From assembly GCF_021290965.1 (NCBI RefSeq), contig NZ_JAJOYT010000003.1, positions 62,001 to 126,000 of the forward strand: DNA of 64,000 bases. The letters are read 5' to 3'. Positions 8,607-17,102 of this stretch are shown here, one piece after another. The notes under the pieces are model-generated. The model did not search any database and was not told where the DNA came from. It saw nothing but the letters and a program-made list of their open reading frames with translations. The first letter of the stretch is position 1. Every line of letters starts with the position of its first letter. The translations under genes and the position numbers were made by a program. The stretch is from Rheinheimera faecalis (GTDB lineage: Bacteria > Pseudomonadota > Gammaproteobacteria > Enterobacterales > Alteromonadaceae).

Positions 8607-10226
8607 TTATCCGCCGCAGCCTGTGACATCCAGCGTCTCAACAATCACGTCATCGTCCTTGCACGCAAGGCGCTGTGGCATCAGGGATTCTGCCGACAAA
8701 CACCCTAAGCCCATACCAGTGAAATTATATTGGGTGCTTCGAAGGCCTGAGCCCCTCGGCGTGCCCGGGCAACGCGCTTCGTACTGCACTGAGATACATG
8801 ACGAGTAATAGTTAATTTCTTTCGGTAATGGATTGGCAGGTCGGTCACCGATCAGGCGATAGGGTTTGTCCTTGCCATCACATTGCTTGGCGCCAAGACG
8901 AATGCTGCTTTTATAAGCGGCCAGCCAGTTCGTCCAGGCCTGTTTTTTCTGTTGCTCAGCCCGTTCTGCTGCCAGGCGCCGCTCTTCAGCTTCTTGCTGT
9001 AATTGACGTTGTCGTTCTTCACGTTCTTTGGCAGCTTTTTCTGCTGCCAGCCGTTGTTGTTCAGCCCGTTGTGCGGCCTCCTGCTCACGCTGCAGCCGCT
9101 CCTGTTCAAGACGTTCCGCGGCCAGCCGTTGTTTTTCGGCCTGTTCATCGGCAGAACGCTGAAGCCGAGCTTCATCATAACCAGCTTGAGTACTTTGGGT
9201 CGCCATGCTATCGACCTGACTGTACATACCCATTTGCTGTGCTGCCTGCATAGCGGCTGCGTTATCGCGCTGCAGTCGTTGCAAAGTGGCTGGATCCGTG
9301 GTTTTGGACATCTGCTGGTTACGGTAGGCAATGCCATCGGCCAGTTGTTTGGCCAGCGCTTCGCGGCCCTCCTGTTGTTGGGCAGCCTCTGCTTGTTGTA
9401 CAGCCAGTTGTTCCGCCTGCTGCTGGCGGCGCTGCGCTTCTGCCTGCGCATCAGCTTGTGCCTGTAGGTCATTCAGATAGGCGGTTTGCTGAGCTTGTTG
9501 TGCCTGATGGTTCGCCATTTCTGCATTTAAGGTATTTTGAAATTCGGGGCTGGCAGCAACTTCAAGAGCAGTGCCTGCCACTTCACCCATGCCTGAGACC
9601 ACCTCCATGGTGCCTTCGACAGTGGCGACAAAACCATTAGCCAGCGCTACCCCGACAGAACAACCAAAGTTAGAACCGCCACTTAGTTCTTGTTGTATGG
9701 CACCCTCGAGGTTGCTGGCTTGTGCGCTGAATGCGGCATCGCCATGAATTTTTCGCAGCTCCAGCAACAGCAGTTTCAGGTTTCCCGCCATGGCCGCATC
9801 AAAATCGTTGCTGTCACCATCTACAGGTGCCTGAGTGGTAATAGAAAAGCGACTCACCTCGTTGCTGCCTTCATAAAATCTATAGGTGAGCGACAGGCTG
9901 CCTGCTGTGGTTTTGCAACCGTCTTCATTGACGTCGCCGGATTGATAACCACGCTCTATCTGCAGTTTCAGTCTTGGGGCTTGAGAAGTTTGGAAATAGT
10001 TGCTGGCTCGCAAGGTGGATCGCAAATCCCCCATATATTCCAGCCACTCGTCGCTGTTTCCTTCCTTAAATTCGATCACACCCAGCCGGTACTGCAGGAA
10101 AGGCTCAGCAGACTTGATATTTTGCAGCCACAGAGCATCAGGTTGATAGCGGCTTGCGTCGCATAGCAGCGGTAGCAGCAAGGTCAGGCAACTGCCTAAG
10201 CGCAGCAGGTTGTGGCCGCCTCTCAT
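8607..10226 (-). CDS. Unrecognised secreted protein with long Gln/Ala/Glu coiled coil
   Basis: A 539-residue protein I do not recognise. It starts with a signal-peptide-like segment (about residues 1-25, LTLLLPLLCDAS). A globular N-terminal part follows (about 26-170) with alternating charged and beta-prone stretches. A Gly/Val/Ala region (about 185-230, GVALANGFVATVEGTMEVV) looks able to contact membrane. A very long Q/A/E/R coiled coil runs about 235-440 with repeated RLAAERxEQ blocks. The C-terminal domain (about 440-539) has six or more cysteines and probably disulphides, so export is likely. Its ATG overlaps the stop of the lipoprotein gene at 10223 (ATGA), with AAGGG upstream, so the two are translationally coupled and probably act together in the envelope. 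Function unknown. Confidence 0.8.
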   Translation of the reverse strand: MRGGHNLLRLGSCLTLLLPLLCDASRYQPDALWLQNIKSAEPFLQYRLGVIEFKEGNSDEWLEYMGDLRSTLRASNYFQTSQAPRLKLQIERGYQSGDVNEDGCKTTAGSLSLTYRFYEGSNEVSRFSITTQAPVDGDSNDFDAAMAGNLKLLLLELRKIHGDAAFSAQASNLEGAIQQELSGGSNFGCSVGVALANGFVATVEGTMEVVSGMGEVAGTALEVAASPEFQNTLNAEMANHQAQQAQQTAYLNDLQAQADAQAEAQRRQQQAEQLAVQQAEAAQQQEGREALAKQLADGIAYRNQQMSKTTDPATLQRLQRDNAAAMQAAQQMGMYSQVDSMATQSTQAGYDEARLQRSADEQAEKQRLAAERLEQERLQREQEAAQRAEQQRLAAEKAAKEREERQRQLQQEAEERRLAAERAEQQKKQAWTNWLAAYKSSIRLGAKQCDGKDKPYRLIGDRPANPLPKEINYYSSCISVQYEARCPGTPRGSGLRSTQYNFTGMGLGCLSAESLMPQRLACKDDDVIVETLDVTGCGG

Positions 10227-10801
10227 TCAAAAGACCCTTGCTCTATCCACAAGCGAAGCACGCTATCATGGGCTTCGGTGCGAGCGGAGTTTTTGGCAGA
10301 TTCGGCGCCACTTAAAGTTGATGACACTGAGATTAAGCCTACGGCTTCGTCCCATTCTGCTGGGGTATCGATGCTGTGCAACAGTTCTTGCCCTGCCCAT
10401 AACTCATAATGAATTCTGGTTTTATAACTAAAGATGGCTGGCACGACGCCAAGGGTAAAAATCACAGCGTTGGCACCCAAAGCGCCAGCCCATTCGCCAG
10501 TTGTTTCTTCAACAGCGCTTTCGCTGATTTTTATTTTGAAATTGCTGGTGTCTTGAGACACTGGCTTGAAGCCATGCTGTGTTAATAAATCCTGAACTTC
10601 AGTCAGGCGAAGCTGCTGTTGCTCCGTCATTTCTTCAGCGCTGAGCTCTGCGTCTGTTGGTATGTTGTACTCCACCTTTACGGTGGCATTGGCTGCATTA
10701 AAGCCTGATACGTCAGCTTTTCCCAGCTTGGCTTCGGCTGCGCAACCGGTCAGAACAATAGAAATTGCGAGCAGCCAGCTCAATTTGATGATGGATGTCA
10801 T
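10223..10801 (-). CDS. Unrecognised lipoprotein, coupled to the coiled-coil protein
   Basis: A 192-residue lipoprotein: the signal peptide MTSIIKLSWLLAISIVLTGC ends in a lipobox with the modified Cys at residue 20. The mature part has a charged region (about 45-95, with LTEVQDLLTQHGFKPV), then a Gly/Ala-rich hydrophobic stretch (about 108-128, GALGANAVIFTLGVVPAIFSY) that may be a membrane segment or buried helix. AGAGGG lies about 7 bases before the ATG. It overlaps the following gene by four bases (ATGA). No family was recognised; a role in an envelope complex with its partner is inference. Confidence 0.8.
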   Translation of the reverse strand: MTSIIKLSWLLAISIVLTGCAAEAKLGKADVSGFNAANATVKVEYNIPTDAELSAEEMTEQQQLRLTEVQDLLTQHGFKPVSQDTSNFKIKISESAVEETTGEWAGALGANAVIFTLGVVPAIFSYKTRIHYELWAGQELLHSIDTPAEWDEAVGLISVSSTLSGAESAKNSARTEAHDSVLRLWIEQGSFE

Positions 10802-11113
10802 AGATTTACCCTCTGATTAGGCGCAAACCGTTCTCCGGGGGCAGTGCACTGGAGTAAGCTGGCCATATTTATTGTTATTGTTAAGGCCAGACAGCAGACT
10901 CCTTTTGCTTCAATTGGGAGCAACGAAGAAAGAGAAGTAAAGCAAAGTCTACCCTGTTGGCATAATGAAATAATAAGCAGCATTTTTTTACACGTCCAGC
11001 CGGATTTTTAATCTTTGGTTTTAGCAGAAGTGAAGTCAATTCAACTACTTTGACTGGAGGCTGCATGCCTGGTTTGGTAGGCTGGGGATTGCAACACTTT
11101 TGGGCAGGATAAA
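10802..11113. other. Intergenic region, no gene seen
   Basis: A 312-base gap between two divergent genes. It is AT-rich in the middle. A short inverted repeat TGGCC...GGCCA brackets a TTATTGTTATTG stretch near 10860-10890. I see no convincing gene, RNA or terminator; promoters for both sides are presumably here. Confidence 0.5.
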
Positions 11114-12445
11114 ATGAAACAGGTAGCAACAGCTATTCCCTTCTGGCACGCCTTCTGGTTTTGGCTAAAACTGGGTTGTATCAGCTTTGGTGGGCCTGCC
11201 GGACAGATTGCCCTGATGCATACTGAGCTGGTCGAAAAACGCCGTTGGATCAGTGAAAGCCGGTTTTTGCATGCGCTGAATTATTGCATGTTGTTGCCAG
11301 GGCCTGAGGCGCAGCAACTGGCGACCTATTTAGGCTGGCTGATGCACCGCACTTTGGGTGGCGTGGTGGCGGGTTTGTTGTTTATTCTACCGTCTTTGCT
11401 GCTTTTAGTGCTGCTGTCCTGGGGTTATCTGGTCTATGGCGAGCACCCCTGGGTGGCAGCTTTGTTTTATGGTATTAAACCTGCGATAGCCGCCATAGTG
11501 CTGCATGCAGCCTGGCGTATAGGCGGGCGGGTGATGAAACACCTGTTATTATGGGCTATAGCTGTTGCTGCTTTTGTCGCTATTTTTGCCTTCAAACTCC
11601 CATTCCCGCTCATTGTTTTGTCTGCCGCCTTGATTGGTTTTATCGGCAGTAAAGTGACACCTGCAGTGTTTTCATCTGGCGGTCATGCGGCTTCCCAAAA
11701 AAGTTATGGTCCGGCTTTGATTGACGATACAACCCCAACTCCTTCACATGCGTTATTTCGCTGGAGCCGCTTTGTGGTGGTAGTAGCTTGTGGTTTAGTC
11801 CTTTGGGCTCTGCCTATGCTGGTATTGACCTTTAGTTTGGGCTGGCAACATCAACTGACCCAAATGAGTTGGTTTTTTACCAAAGCTGCGCTGCTTACTT
11901 TTGGAGGGGCTTATGCTGTGTTGCCTTATGTCTATCAGGGCGCTGTGGATAAATTTGGTTGGTTAACGCCTGGGCAGATGATGGATGGTTTAGCTTTAGG
12001 GGAAACCACACCTGGGCCGCTGATTATGGTGGTGGTTTTTGTCGCTTTTGTTGGCGCTTATGTGCATGCCAGCTTTGGCCCTGATTTAATGTTGCAGGCC
12101 GGTATTACAGCCGCGCTTCTGGTCAGCTGGTTTACCTTTTTACCTTCCTTTATTTTTATTCTTGCAGGGGGCCCGCTGGTGGAGTCCACTCAAGGCAAGT
12201 TACAGCTCACAGCGCCATTAACGGCAATTAGCGCTGCTGTCGTCGGGGTTATTGTTAATTTAGCGCTGTTTTTTGCCTACCATGTGGTGTGGCCAACGGG
12301 TTTTGCCGGGGCCATCGACTGGCAAGCTGTATTGATCACTGTACTGGCGGCTATTGCCTTGTTTGTGGCAAAGCAGGGGTTGATGCGAGTGATAGCGGGA
12401 GCCGCACTGTTGGGTTTAGTTTTATCTTTTTGGAGTAGTTATTAA
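11114..12445 (+). CDS. chrA: Chromate efflux transporter ChrA (two-domain CHR family)
   Basis: A 443-residue inner-membrane transporter of the CHR superfamily, which exports chromate using the proton gradient. It is the long, two-domain form. The N-terminal repeat has KLGCISFGGPAGQIALMH (about residues 16-33) and LPGPEAQQLATYLGW (about 60-75). The C-terminal repeat has TKAALLTFGGAYAVLPYV (about 255-272) and LALGETTPGPLIMVVVFVAF. About ten or more hydrophobic segments are visible. GGATAAA precedes the ATG. The next gene starts within its stop codon. Whether the physiological substrate is chromate or another oxyanion cannot be told from sequence. Confidence 0.92.
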   Translation: MKQVATAIPFWHAFWFWLKLGCISFGGPAGQIALMHTELVEKRRWISESRFLHALNYCMLLPGPEAQQLATYLGWLMHRTLGGVVAGLLFILPSLLLLVLLSWGYLVYGEHPWVAALFYGIKPAIAAIVLHAAWRIGGRVMKHLLLWAIAVAAFVAIFAFKLPFPLIVLSAALIGFIGSKVTPAVFSSGGHAASQKSYGPALIDDTTPTPSHALFRWSRFVVVVACGLVLWALPMLVLTFSLGWQHQLTQMSWFFTKAALLTFGGAYAVLPYVYQGAVDKFGWLTPGQMMDGLALGETTPGPLIMVVVFVAFVGAYVHASFGPDLMLQAGITAALLVSWFTFLPSFIFILAGGPLVESTQGKLQLTAPLTAISAAVVGVIVNLALFFAYHVVWPTGFAGAIDWQAVLITVLAAIALFVAKQGLMRVIAGAALLGLVLSFWSSY

Positions 12446-13071
12446 TGTGGATTGATCTGCAGCAGTTGGACCCTTCAGCTGCCTATAAGCTGTTAACCAG
12501 CACTATTACCCCTCGTCCTATCGCATGGGTATCGAGTCTGTCTGCACAGGGCGTATTAAATTTAGCCCCTTTTAGTTTTTTTCAGATGATCACAGACCAG
12601 CCGCCGACCTTGATGATCTCCACTCAGCATAAAGCCGATGGCCGTCGCAAAGACACCAGTTTAAATATTGAAGCGACCCGGGATTTTGTAGTCAATCTGG
12701 TGCCGCATGCGCTGGCGAATGAAATGAATATCAGCGCAGCTGCAGTGCCAGCAGATGAAAGTGAATTTGACTTAGCCAGACTGGAGCAAGCGGCGTCCAG
12801 CCAAATCAAAGTACCTCGTGTCGCATTAGCTCCGGTAGCTCTTGAATGCAGGTTATCCAGGTTACAACCTTATCCGCCGGAAAATCCAAGCTGTGAAGTG
12901 ATTTTTGCAGAAGTGCTGGCGATTTATATCAACCCCACATTATTGGATGCCAATGGCATGCCTGATCCCTACAAAATGGATTTAATCAGTCGTATTGGTG
13001 GTTCAGGTTACAGCAGGGTTGCTGCTGATATATTTCAGTTAGCCCGACCTGCTTCTGCAGTGCGTCGCTGA
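12445..13071 (+). CDS. Flavin reductase-like FMN-binding protein
   Basis: A 208-residue protein of the flavin-reductase-like FMN-binding-split-barrel family. The N terminus (DPSAAYKLLTSTITPRPIAWVSSLSAQG, about residues 8-35) and LAPFSFFQMITDQPPTLMIS are typical. TRDFVVNLV and the CRLSRLQPYP region complete the family pattern. The start overlaps the chrA stop by one base (TAATG), so they form a two-gene operon. A reductase acting with a chromate exporter is an attractive pairing because flavoenzymes can reduce chromate, but this is inference. A terminator follows. Confidence 0.85.
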   Translation: MWIDLQQLDPSAAYKLLTSTITPRPIAWVSSLSAQGVLNLAPFSFFQMITDQPPTLMISTQHKADGRRKDTSLNIEATRDFVVNLVPHALANEMNISAAAVPADESEFDLARLEQAASSQIKVPRVALAPVALECRLSRLQPYPPENPSCEVIFAEVLAIYINPTLLDANGMPDPYKMDLISRIGGSGYSRVAADIFQLARPASAVRR

Positions 13072-13085
13072 ACTTCCTGTTTTTC

Positions 13086-13119
13086 GCCCTGACTGTCTTA
13101 TGGCAGACAGGGCTTTTTT
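13086..13119 (+). terminator. Rho-independent terminator after the chrA operon
   Basis: GCCCTG (13086-13091) pairs with CAGGGC (13108-13113); CTG/CAG inside extends the stem past one A-A mismatch. Six Ts follow directly. Confidence 0.85.
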
Positions 13120-13541
13120 ATGTCTGATTGTGAGCGCTCGCTTACTTTAAATCCCTTTCTATGGTTGGTTTCTTTGTTTGGATTTTCGCATTTTTTCACG
13201 TTTTTTTTGCTTCGTTTTGAGCGGGATAAGCTTTTGCAGTTATTATCGTTTATCTCAGCTCTAACTGCTTTCTTCCATCAGGATATTAGTTTTTTTCAAT
13301 CAAAATCATAAGGTTATAACTATCCTTTGCTCTAAAAAATCGCTGTAATCAGTTTAGTAACAGCGCCTTAGTCGCATACTGCAAGCCATTAGTCTGAAGT
13401 GTTGGGTTATGCGTAACTAAATAAAATATTTCAAAGTATTTTAAGGTTTTTTTCTTCCACTTTTCCCCACAGAAATCAGGATCTTCGCGCTAAGCCTTGT
13501 TTTTACTGGATCTATCATGATCAAACAAAGGGGTTTTCACC
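13120..13541. other. AT-rich intergenic region upstream of the mraZ promoter
   Basis: About 420 bases between the terminator and the mraZ promoter. It is T-rich and contains no convincing gene. A 63-codon Phe-rich frame exists but has no ribosome site or family likeness. Repeated TTTTTT tracts suggest curved or nucleoid-protein-bound DNA; nothing more specific is seen. Confidence 0.5.
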
Positions 13542-13571
13542 TTGACAAGCTTTCTTCTGCGGCCCTAAACT
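13542..13571 (+). promoter_or_regulatory. Sigma-70 promoter of the dcw cluster
   Basis: A perfect -35 TTGACA (13542-13547) is followed after 18 bases by TAAACT (13566-13571, 4 of 6 matches to TATAAT). It lies immediately upstream of the MraZ repeats, so a bound MraZ would cover the transcription start. Confidence 0.7.
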
Positions 13572-13580
13572 GTACATCAG

Positions 13581-13605
13581 TGGGAAATTGTGGGTATTTG
13601 TGGAT
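13581..13605 (+). promoter_or_regulatory. MraZ operator: TGGGN direct repeats with 10-bp period
   Basis: TGGGA at 13581, TGGGT at 13591 and TGGAT at 13601 are spaced exactly ten bases apart. MraZ of E. coli is known to bind TGGGN repeats separated by five bases upstream of its own gene. A fourth TGGGA lies at 13634, between these and the mraZ ATG. The array is just downstream of the predicted promoter, which fits repression by the cluster's own first product. Confidence 0.88.
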
Positions 13606-13643
13606 CAAATATCAGGATCAAACAACAATGAAGTGGGATTAAT

Positions 13644-14108
13644 ATGTTCCGTGGGTCGTTTTCTTTAACATTGGATGATAAGGGTCGGTTAGCGCTGCCA
13701 ACGCGTTACCGTGATGCCTTATTTGCTGATGCAGAAGGTGCCATGGTTTGTACTATTCACACCAAAGATCCTTGTTTACTGCTGTATCCATTACCTGAAT
13801 GGGAAGATGTTGCGGAACAGCTGCAGCGTTTATCCAACCAAAACCCACAAGAGTTGCGCTTTAAACGTTTATTGATAGGCCACGCGTCGGATTGTGACAT
13901 GGATAAAAGCGGCCGCATTCTATTACCTGCGCCACTAAGAAGCCATGCCAGCCTGACAAAAAACATCCGTTTAGTCGGACAACTTAATAAATTCGAGATC
14001 TGGGACGAAGAGACGTGGAATAAACGTGTTGCCGAAGATATGGCAATTGAACGTGATATGTCCGTCGACGCTGAGATCTCCGAACGGCTGCAGGATTTTG
14101 TACTCTGA
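13644..14108 (+). CDS. mraZ: Transcriptional regulator MraZ
   Basis: A 154-residue DNA-binding protein of the AbrB-like/SpoVT swapped-hairpin type; it forms rings and represses the dcw cluster. Two MraZ domains are visible, each with a DxxGR-type core: [15 protein letters not shown] (residues 10-24) and [14 protein letters not shown] (about 90-103). Length matches the family. It is the first gene of the division cluster, and its TGGGN operator is directly upstream. The next gene, rsmH, starts at the last base of its stop codon. Confidence 0.97.
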   Translation: MFRGSFSLTLDDKGRLALPTRYRDALFADAEGAMVCTIHTKDPCLLLYPLPEWEDVAEQLQRLSNQNPQELRFKRLLIGHASDCDMDKSGRILLPAPLRSHASLTKNIRLVGQLNKFEIWDEETWNKRVAEDMAIERDMSVDAEISERLQDFVL

Positions 14109-15046
14109 TGGATCAAAGCGCCCATATCTCCGTTTTATTGGCCGAGACCATAGACGGATTAGCCATTAAACCCGACGGGATTTATCTCGACGGTACTTTT
14201 GGTCGCGGTGGTCACAGCAGAGTGATCTTATCTAAATTAGGTGAACAAGGCCGTTTATACGGTATTGATCGCGACCCGGCTGCTATTGCTGCCGCCCAGC
14301 CATTATTGGCCGACCCACGTTTTTCTATTACCCATAGTCCTTTCGCTGCATTGGCTCAAATTGCTGAAGACAAAGGTATTACCGGCAAAGTCGATGGTAT
14401 ATTGCTGGATTTAGGTGTGTCTTCACCACAACTGGATGACGCTGAACGTGGTTTCAGCTTTATGCGTGATGGCCCACTGGATATGCGTATGGATCCAACA
14501 TCAGGTATTTCTGCTGCCGACTGGCTGGCCAAAGCTGATGTGGAAGACATTACTTTTGTTTTGCGTGAATACGGTGAAGAAAAGTCAGCCTGGCGTATAG
14601 CCAATGCCATAGTCGACAGCCGCAGTGAGCAACCACTGACCCGCACAGCTCAGCTGGCCAGCTTAATCAGCACTGTGGTCCCAAAAAGTCATAAAGAGAA
14701 AAAACATCCTGCGACGCGCAGCTTTCAGGGCATTCGCATTTATATCAACAGCGAGCTGGACCAGATCAAAACTGCGCTGGACGCTGCTGTACACGTATTA
14801 AAACCTGGTGGCCGTTTAACAGTGATCAGCTTCCATTCGCTGGAAGATCGGATGGTGAAGCAGTTTATGCGTTTGAAAAGCAAAGGCGCTGCCATTCCTA
14901 AAGGTTTGCCATTAACGCAAGACCAACTGAACCTGTACACGCCATTAAAGCTGATTGGCAAAGCTATTATGCCGTCGGACGCTGAACTGGAAAACAACGT
15001 CAGAGCCCGTAGCGCTGTATTACGTATTGCGGAGAAAACCGCATGA
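14108..15046 (+). CDS. rsmH: 16S rRNA C1402 N4-methyltransferase RsmH
   Basis: A 312-residue SAM-dependent methyltransferase (formerly MraW) that modifies the same decoding-site cytidine as RsmI. Motifs: [13 protein letters not shown] (residues 6-18), [14 protein letters not shown] (25-38, SAM-binding), [22 protein letters not shown] and the C-terminal [16 protein letters not shown]. Overlaps mraZ by one base and ftsL by four. Both enzymes for this dimethylated cytidine are thus in the window. Confidence 0.97.
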   Translation: MDQSAHISVLLAETIDGLAIKPDGIYLDGTFGRGGHSRVILSKLGEQGRLYGIDRDPAAIAAAQPLLADPRFSITHSPFAALAQIAEDKGITGKVDGILLDLGVSSPQLDDAERGFSFMRDGPLDMRMDPTSGISAADWLAKADVEDITFVLREYGEEKSAWRIANAIVDSRSEQPLTRTAQLASLISTVVPKSHKEKKHPATRSFQGIRIYINSELDQIKTALDAAVHVLKPGGRLTVISFHSLEDRMVKQFMRLKSKGAAIPKGLPLTQDQLNLYTPLKLIGKAIMPSDAELENNVRARSAVLRIAEKTA

Positions 15047-15351
15047 GCGCCATTAAACTGAACCGTCTGATCATCAGCGATATCTGGCAGCATAAATTTC
15101 TGCTGGTGTTGATGTTGTGCTGTTTAGGTTCAGCTTTAGCTGTGGTGGAGTTCACTCATATGAACCGCCAACTGACCATGCACGAAGATAAAATACTGCA
15201 ACATCGCGACACCCTGGAAATGGAGTGGCGCAACTTGTTGCTGGAGCAACGGTCTTTGTCTGAACACAGCAGGGTGGAAGAGCTGGCAGCTACCAAACTG
15301 AATATGGTCAGGCCCAGCGGCCCGCAAGATGTGGTGGTGCAGGAACCATGA
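15043..15351 (+). CDS. ftsL: Cell division protein FtsL
   Basis: A 102-residue bitopic membrane protein. A short cytoplasmic tail precedes a transmembrane helix (about residues 19-37, [19 protein letters not shown]), then a periplasmic coiled coil (about 40-90). It forms the FtsQLB complex that activates FtsWI septal synthesis. Assignment rests on size, topology and position between rsmH and ftsI, since FtsL sequences diverge quickly; the C-terminal [18 protein letters not shown] is typical. Overlaps its neighbours by four bases on each side. Confidence 0.93.
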   Translation: MSAIKLNRLIISDIWQHKFLLVLMLCCLGSALAVVEFTHMNRQLTMHEDKILQHRDTLEMEWRNLLLEQRSLSEHSRVEELAATKLNMVRPSGPQDVVVQEP

Positions 15352-17102
15352 TAAAGAAACCAGCAGCACCTAAAAAGCAGGCGAAAAAGAATCAACAGCC
15401 GACTGTCATCAGTTGGCGTTTTGCTTTTGTAATTGTGTCCTTATTTGCGGTATTCAGCGGCCTGATTATCCGTGCAGCTTATTTGCAGGTGTTAGAACCT
15501 GAAATGCTGTTGGAACAGGGTGATATGCGCACCTTAAGGGTGAAATCTGACGCTGCGATGCGCGGTATGATTTTAGACCGCAACGGCGAAGAACTGGCGG
15601 TCAGCGTTCCTGTGCAGTCGATTTGGGCTGACCCACAACTGGTGCTGCGCAGCAGACACAAAATTGATGAACGTCGTTGGCATGCACTGGCGGATATGCT
15701 GCAAATCAGCCCGCAGCAACTGTCGGATAAAATTGGTGCCGATGACTCCAAACGTTTTGTCTATCTGCAACGTCAGGCTAGTCCTGCCACAGTGGATTAC
15801 ATTAAACAGCTAAAAATTCCGGGCATTGCCTTTCAGCAGGAATCACGCCGTTATTATCCGGCCGGTGAAGTCACTGCGCATTTGTTGGGTTTTACCAATG
15901 TGGATGATCAGGGCATGGAAGGCATTGAACGTCAGTTTAACGACGTTTTAACCGGCAAACCTGCACTCAAAACTATACGTAAAGATGCCAAAGGCCGTGA
16001 AATTGAAGTGCTGTCACAAACCGATGGTCAGGCATCCAATAATATTCAACTGAGTATCGACCAGCGTATTCAGGCTGTGGCCTACCGTGAGCTGAAAAAA
16101 GCTGTGATGCAGTTTGGTGCTACCTCTGGCTCTGTTGTCGTAGTGGATGTGCATAACGGTGAAGTACTGGCCTTGGCTAATGCTCCTTCGTACAACCCAA
16201 ACAACAGAAAAAATACCGATAGCAACAGATACCGTAACCGCGCTATTACCGATACCTTCGAGCCAGGTTCAACCATTAAACCTTTGCCTGTATTAGCAGC
16301 ATTGGAAAATGGCACTGCCACTATGGATACAGTGATTTCAACTGGTTATGGCCCTGTGCGTATTGGCGGTCGTTTAGTGCGGGATATCAATGGTTATGGC
16401 GATTTGGACCTGACTGGCATTATGCGCAAGTCCAGTAACATAGGTGTGACCCGCTTAGCTTTAGGTCTGCCGACCGACAAGTTCCTTGATATGTATTACA
16501 AGATGGGCGTCGGCTCAGAAACGGGTTTAGGCCTGACAGGTGAAACTCCTGGTGTGTTACGTGAACAACGCCGTTGGGGTGAGCATGCGTTAGCGACCAT
16601 TTCTTTTGGTTATAGCTTTACCGTCAACGCAGTGCAACTGGCCCGTATCTACGCCACCATCGCCAATGGTGGTGTGTCTTACCCATTGTCTATTTTCAAA
16701 AGTGATAAAAAGCCTTTAGGTGAACGAGTGGTCAGCGAAGAGCATGCTGACAATATGGTCGCCATGTTAGAAGCAGTAGTTGGCCCTGGTGGCAGCGCGA
16801 AAAAAGCTGCAGTACCAGGTTATCGTGTAGGTGGTAAAACAGGTACTGCGAAAAAAGCTGGTATCCGTGGTTACAGCGATGATTACATTGGCTCTTTTGC
16901 TGGTATAGCACCTATTTCAAACCCTCGCATTGCTGTAGTAGTTATTATCAACGAACCAAGCGGCGATTATTATTATGGTGGTGAAGTCGCGGCTCCTGTG
17001 TTCTCTGCCGTGTCTGGTGCTGCGATGCAGTTATTAAATATCGCACCTGATGCCAACGATAGCCGTATTACCAAAGTCAGTGGGGTGCCCAATGCAGGCT
17101 AA
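15348..17102 (+). CDS. ftsI: Septal peptidoglycan transpeptidase FtsI (PBP3)
   Basis: A 584-residue class B penicillin-binding protein that cross-links septal peptidoglycan together with FtsW. An N-terminal membrane anchor (about residues 22-45) is followed by the pedestal domain, with RGMILDRNGEELAVS near 73, and the transpeptidase domain. The catalytic Ser is near 308 in GSTIKPL; the SSN motif is in MRKSSNIG, and the third motif is KTGTAKK near 500. All three penicillin-binding motifs are intact. Length agrees with E. coli FtsI (588). Overlaps ftsL by four bases. Confidence 0.97.
   Translation: MIKKPAAPKKQAKKNQQPTVISWRFAFVIVSLFAVFSGLIIRAAYLQVLEPEMLLEQGDMRTLRVKSDAAMRGMILDRNGEELAVSVPVQSIWADPQLVLRSRHKIDERRWHALADMLQISPQQLSDKIGADDSKRFVYLQRQASPATVDYIKQLKIPGIAFQQESRRYYPAGEVTAHLLGFTNVDDQGMEGIERQFNDVLTGKPALKTIRKDAKGREIEVLSQTDGQASNNIQLSIDQRIQAVAYRELKKAVMQFGATSGSVVVVDVHNGEVLALANAPSYNPNNRKNTDSNRYRNRAITDTFEPGSTIKPLPVLAALENGTATMDTVISTGYGPVRIGGRLVRDINGYGDLDLTGIMRKSSNIGVTRLALGLPTDKFLDMYYKMGVGSETGLGLTGETPGVLREQRRWGEHALATISFGYSFTVNAVQLARIYATIANGGVSYPLSIFKSDKKPLGERVVSEEHADNMVAMLEAVVGPGGSAKKAAVPGYRVGGKTGTAKKAGIRGYSDDYIGSFAGIAPISNPRIAVVVIINEPSGDYYYGGEVAAPVFSAVSGAAMQLLNIAPDANDSRITKVSGVPNAG

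Noticed and set aside
9003-9467. Long antisense frames over the coiled-coil gene
   Set aside because: Mirror images of the Gln/Ala/Glu repeat codons; the minus-strand frame has signal peptide, start and coupling.
13120-13311. 63-codon Phe-rich reading frame upstream of mraZ
   Set aside because: Starts inside the terminator T-run, no ribosome site, low complexity from T-rich DNA, no family likeness.
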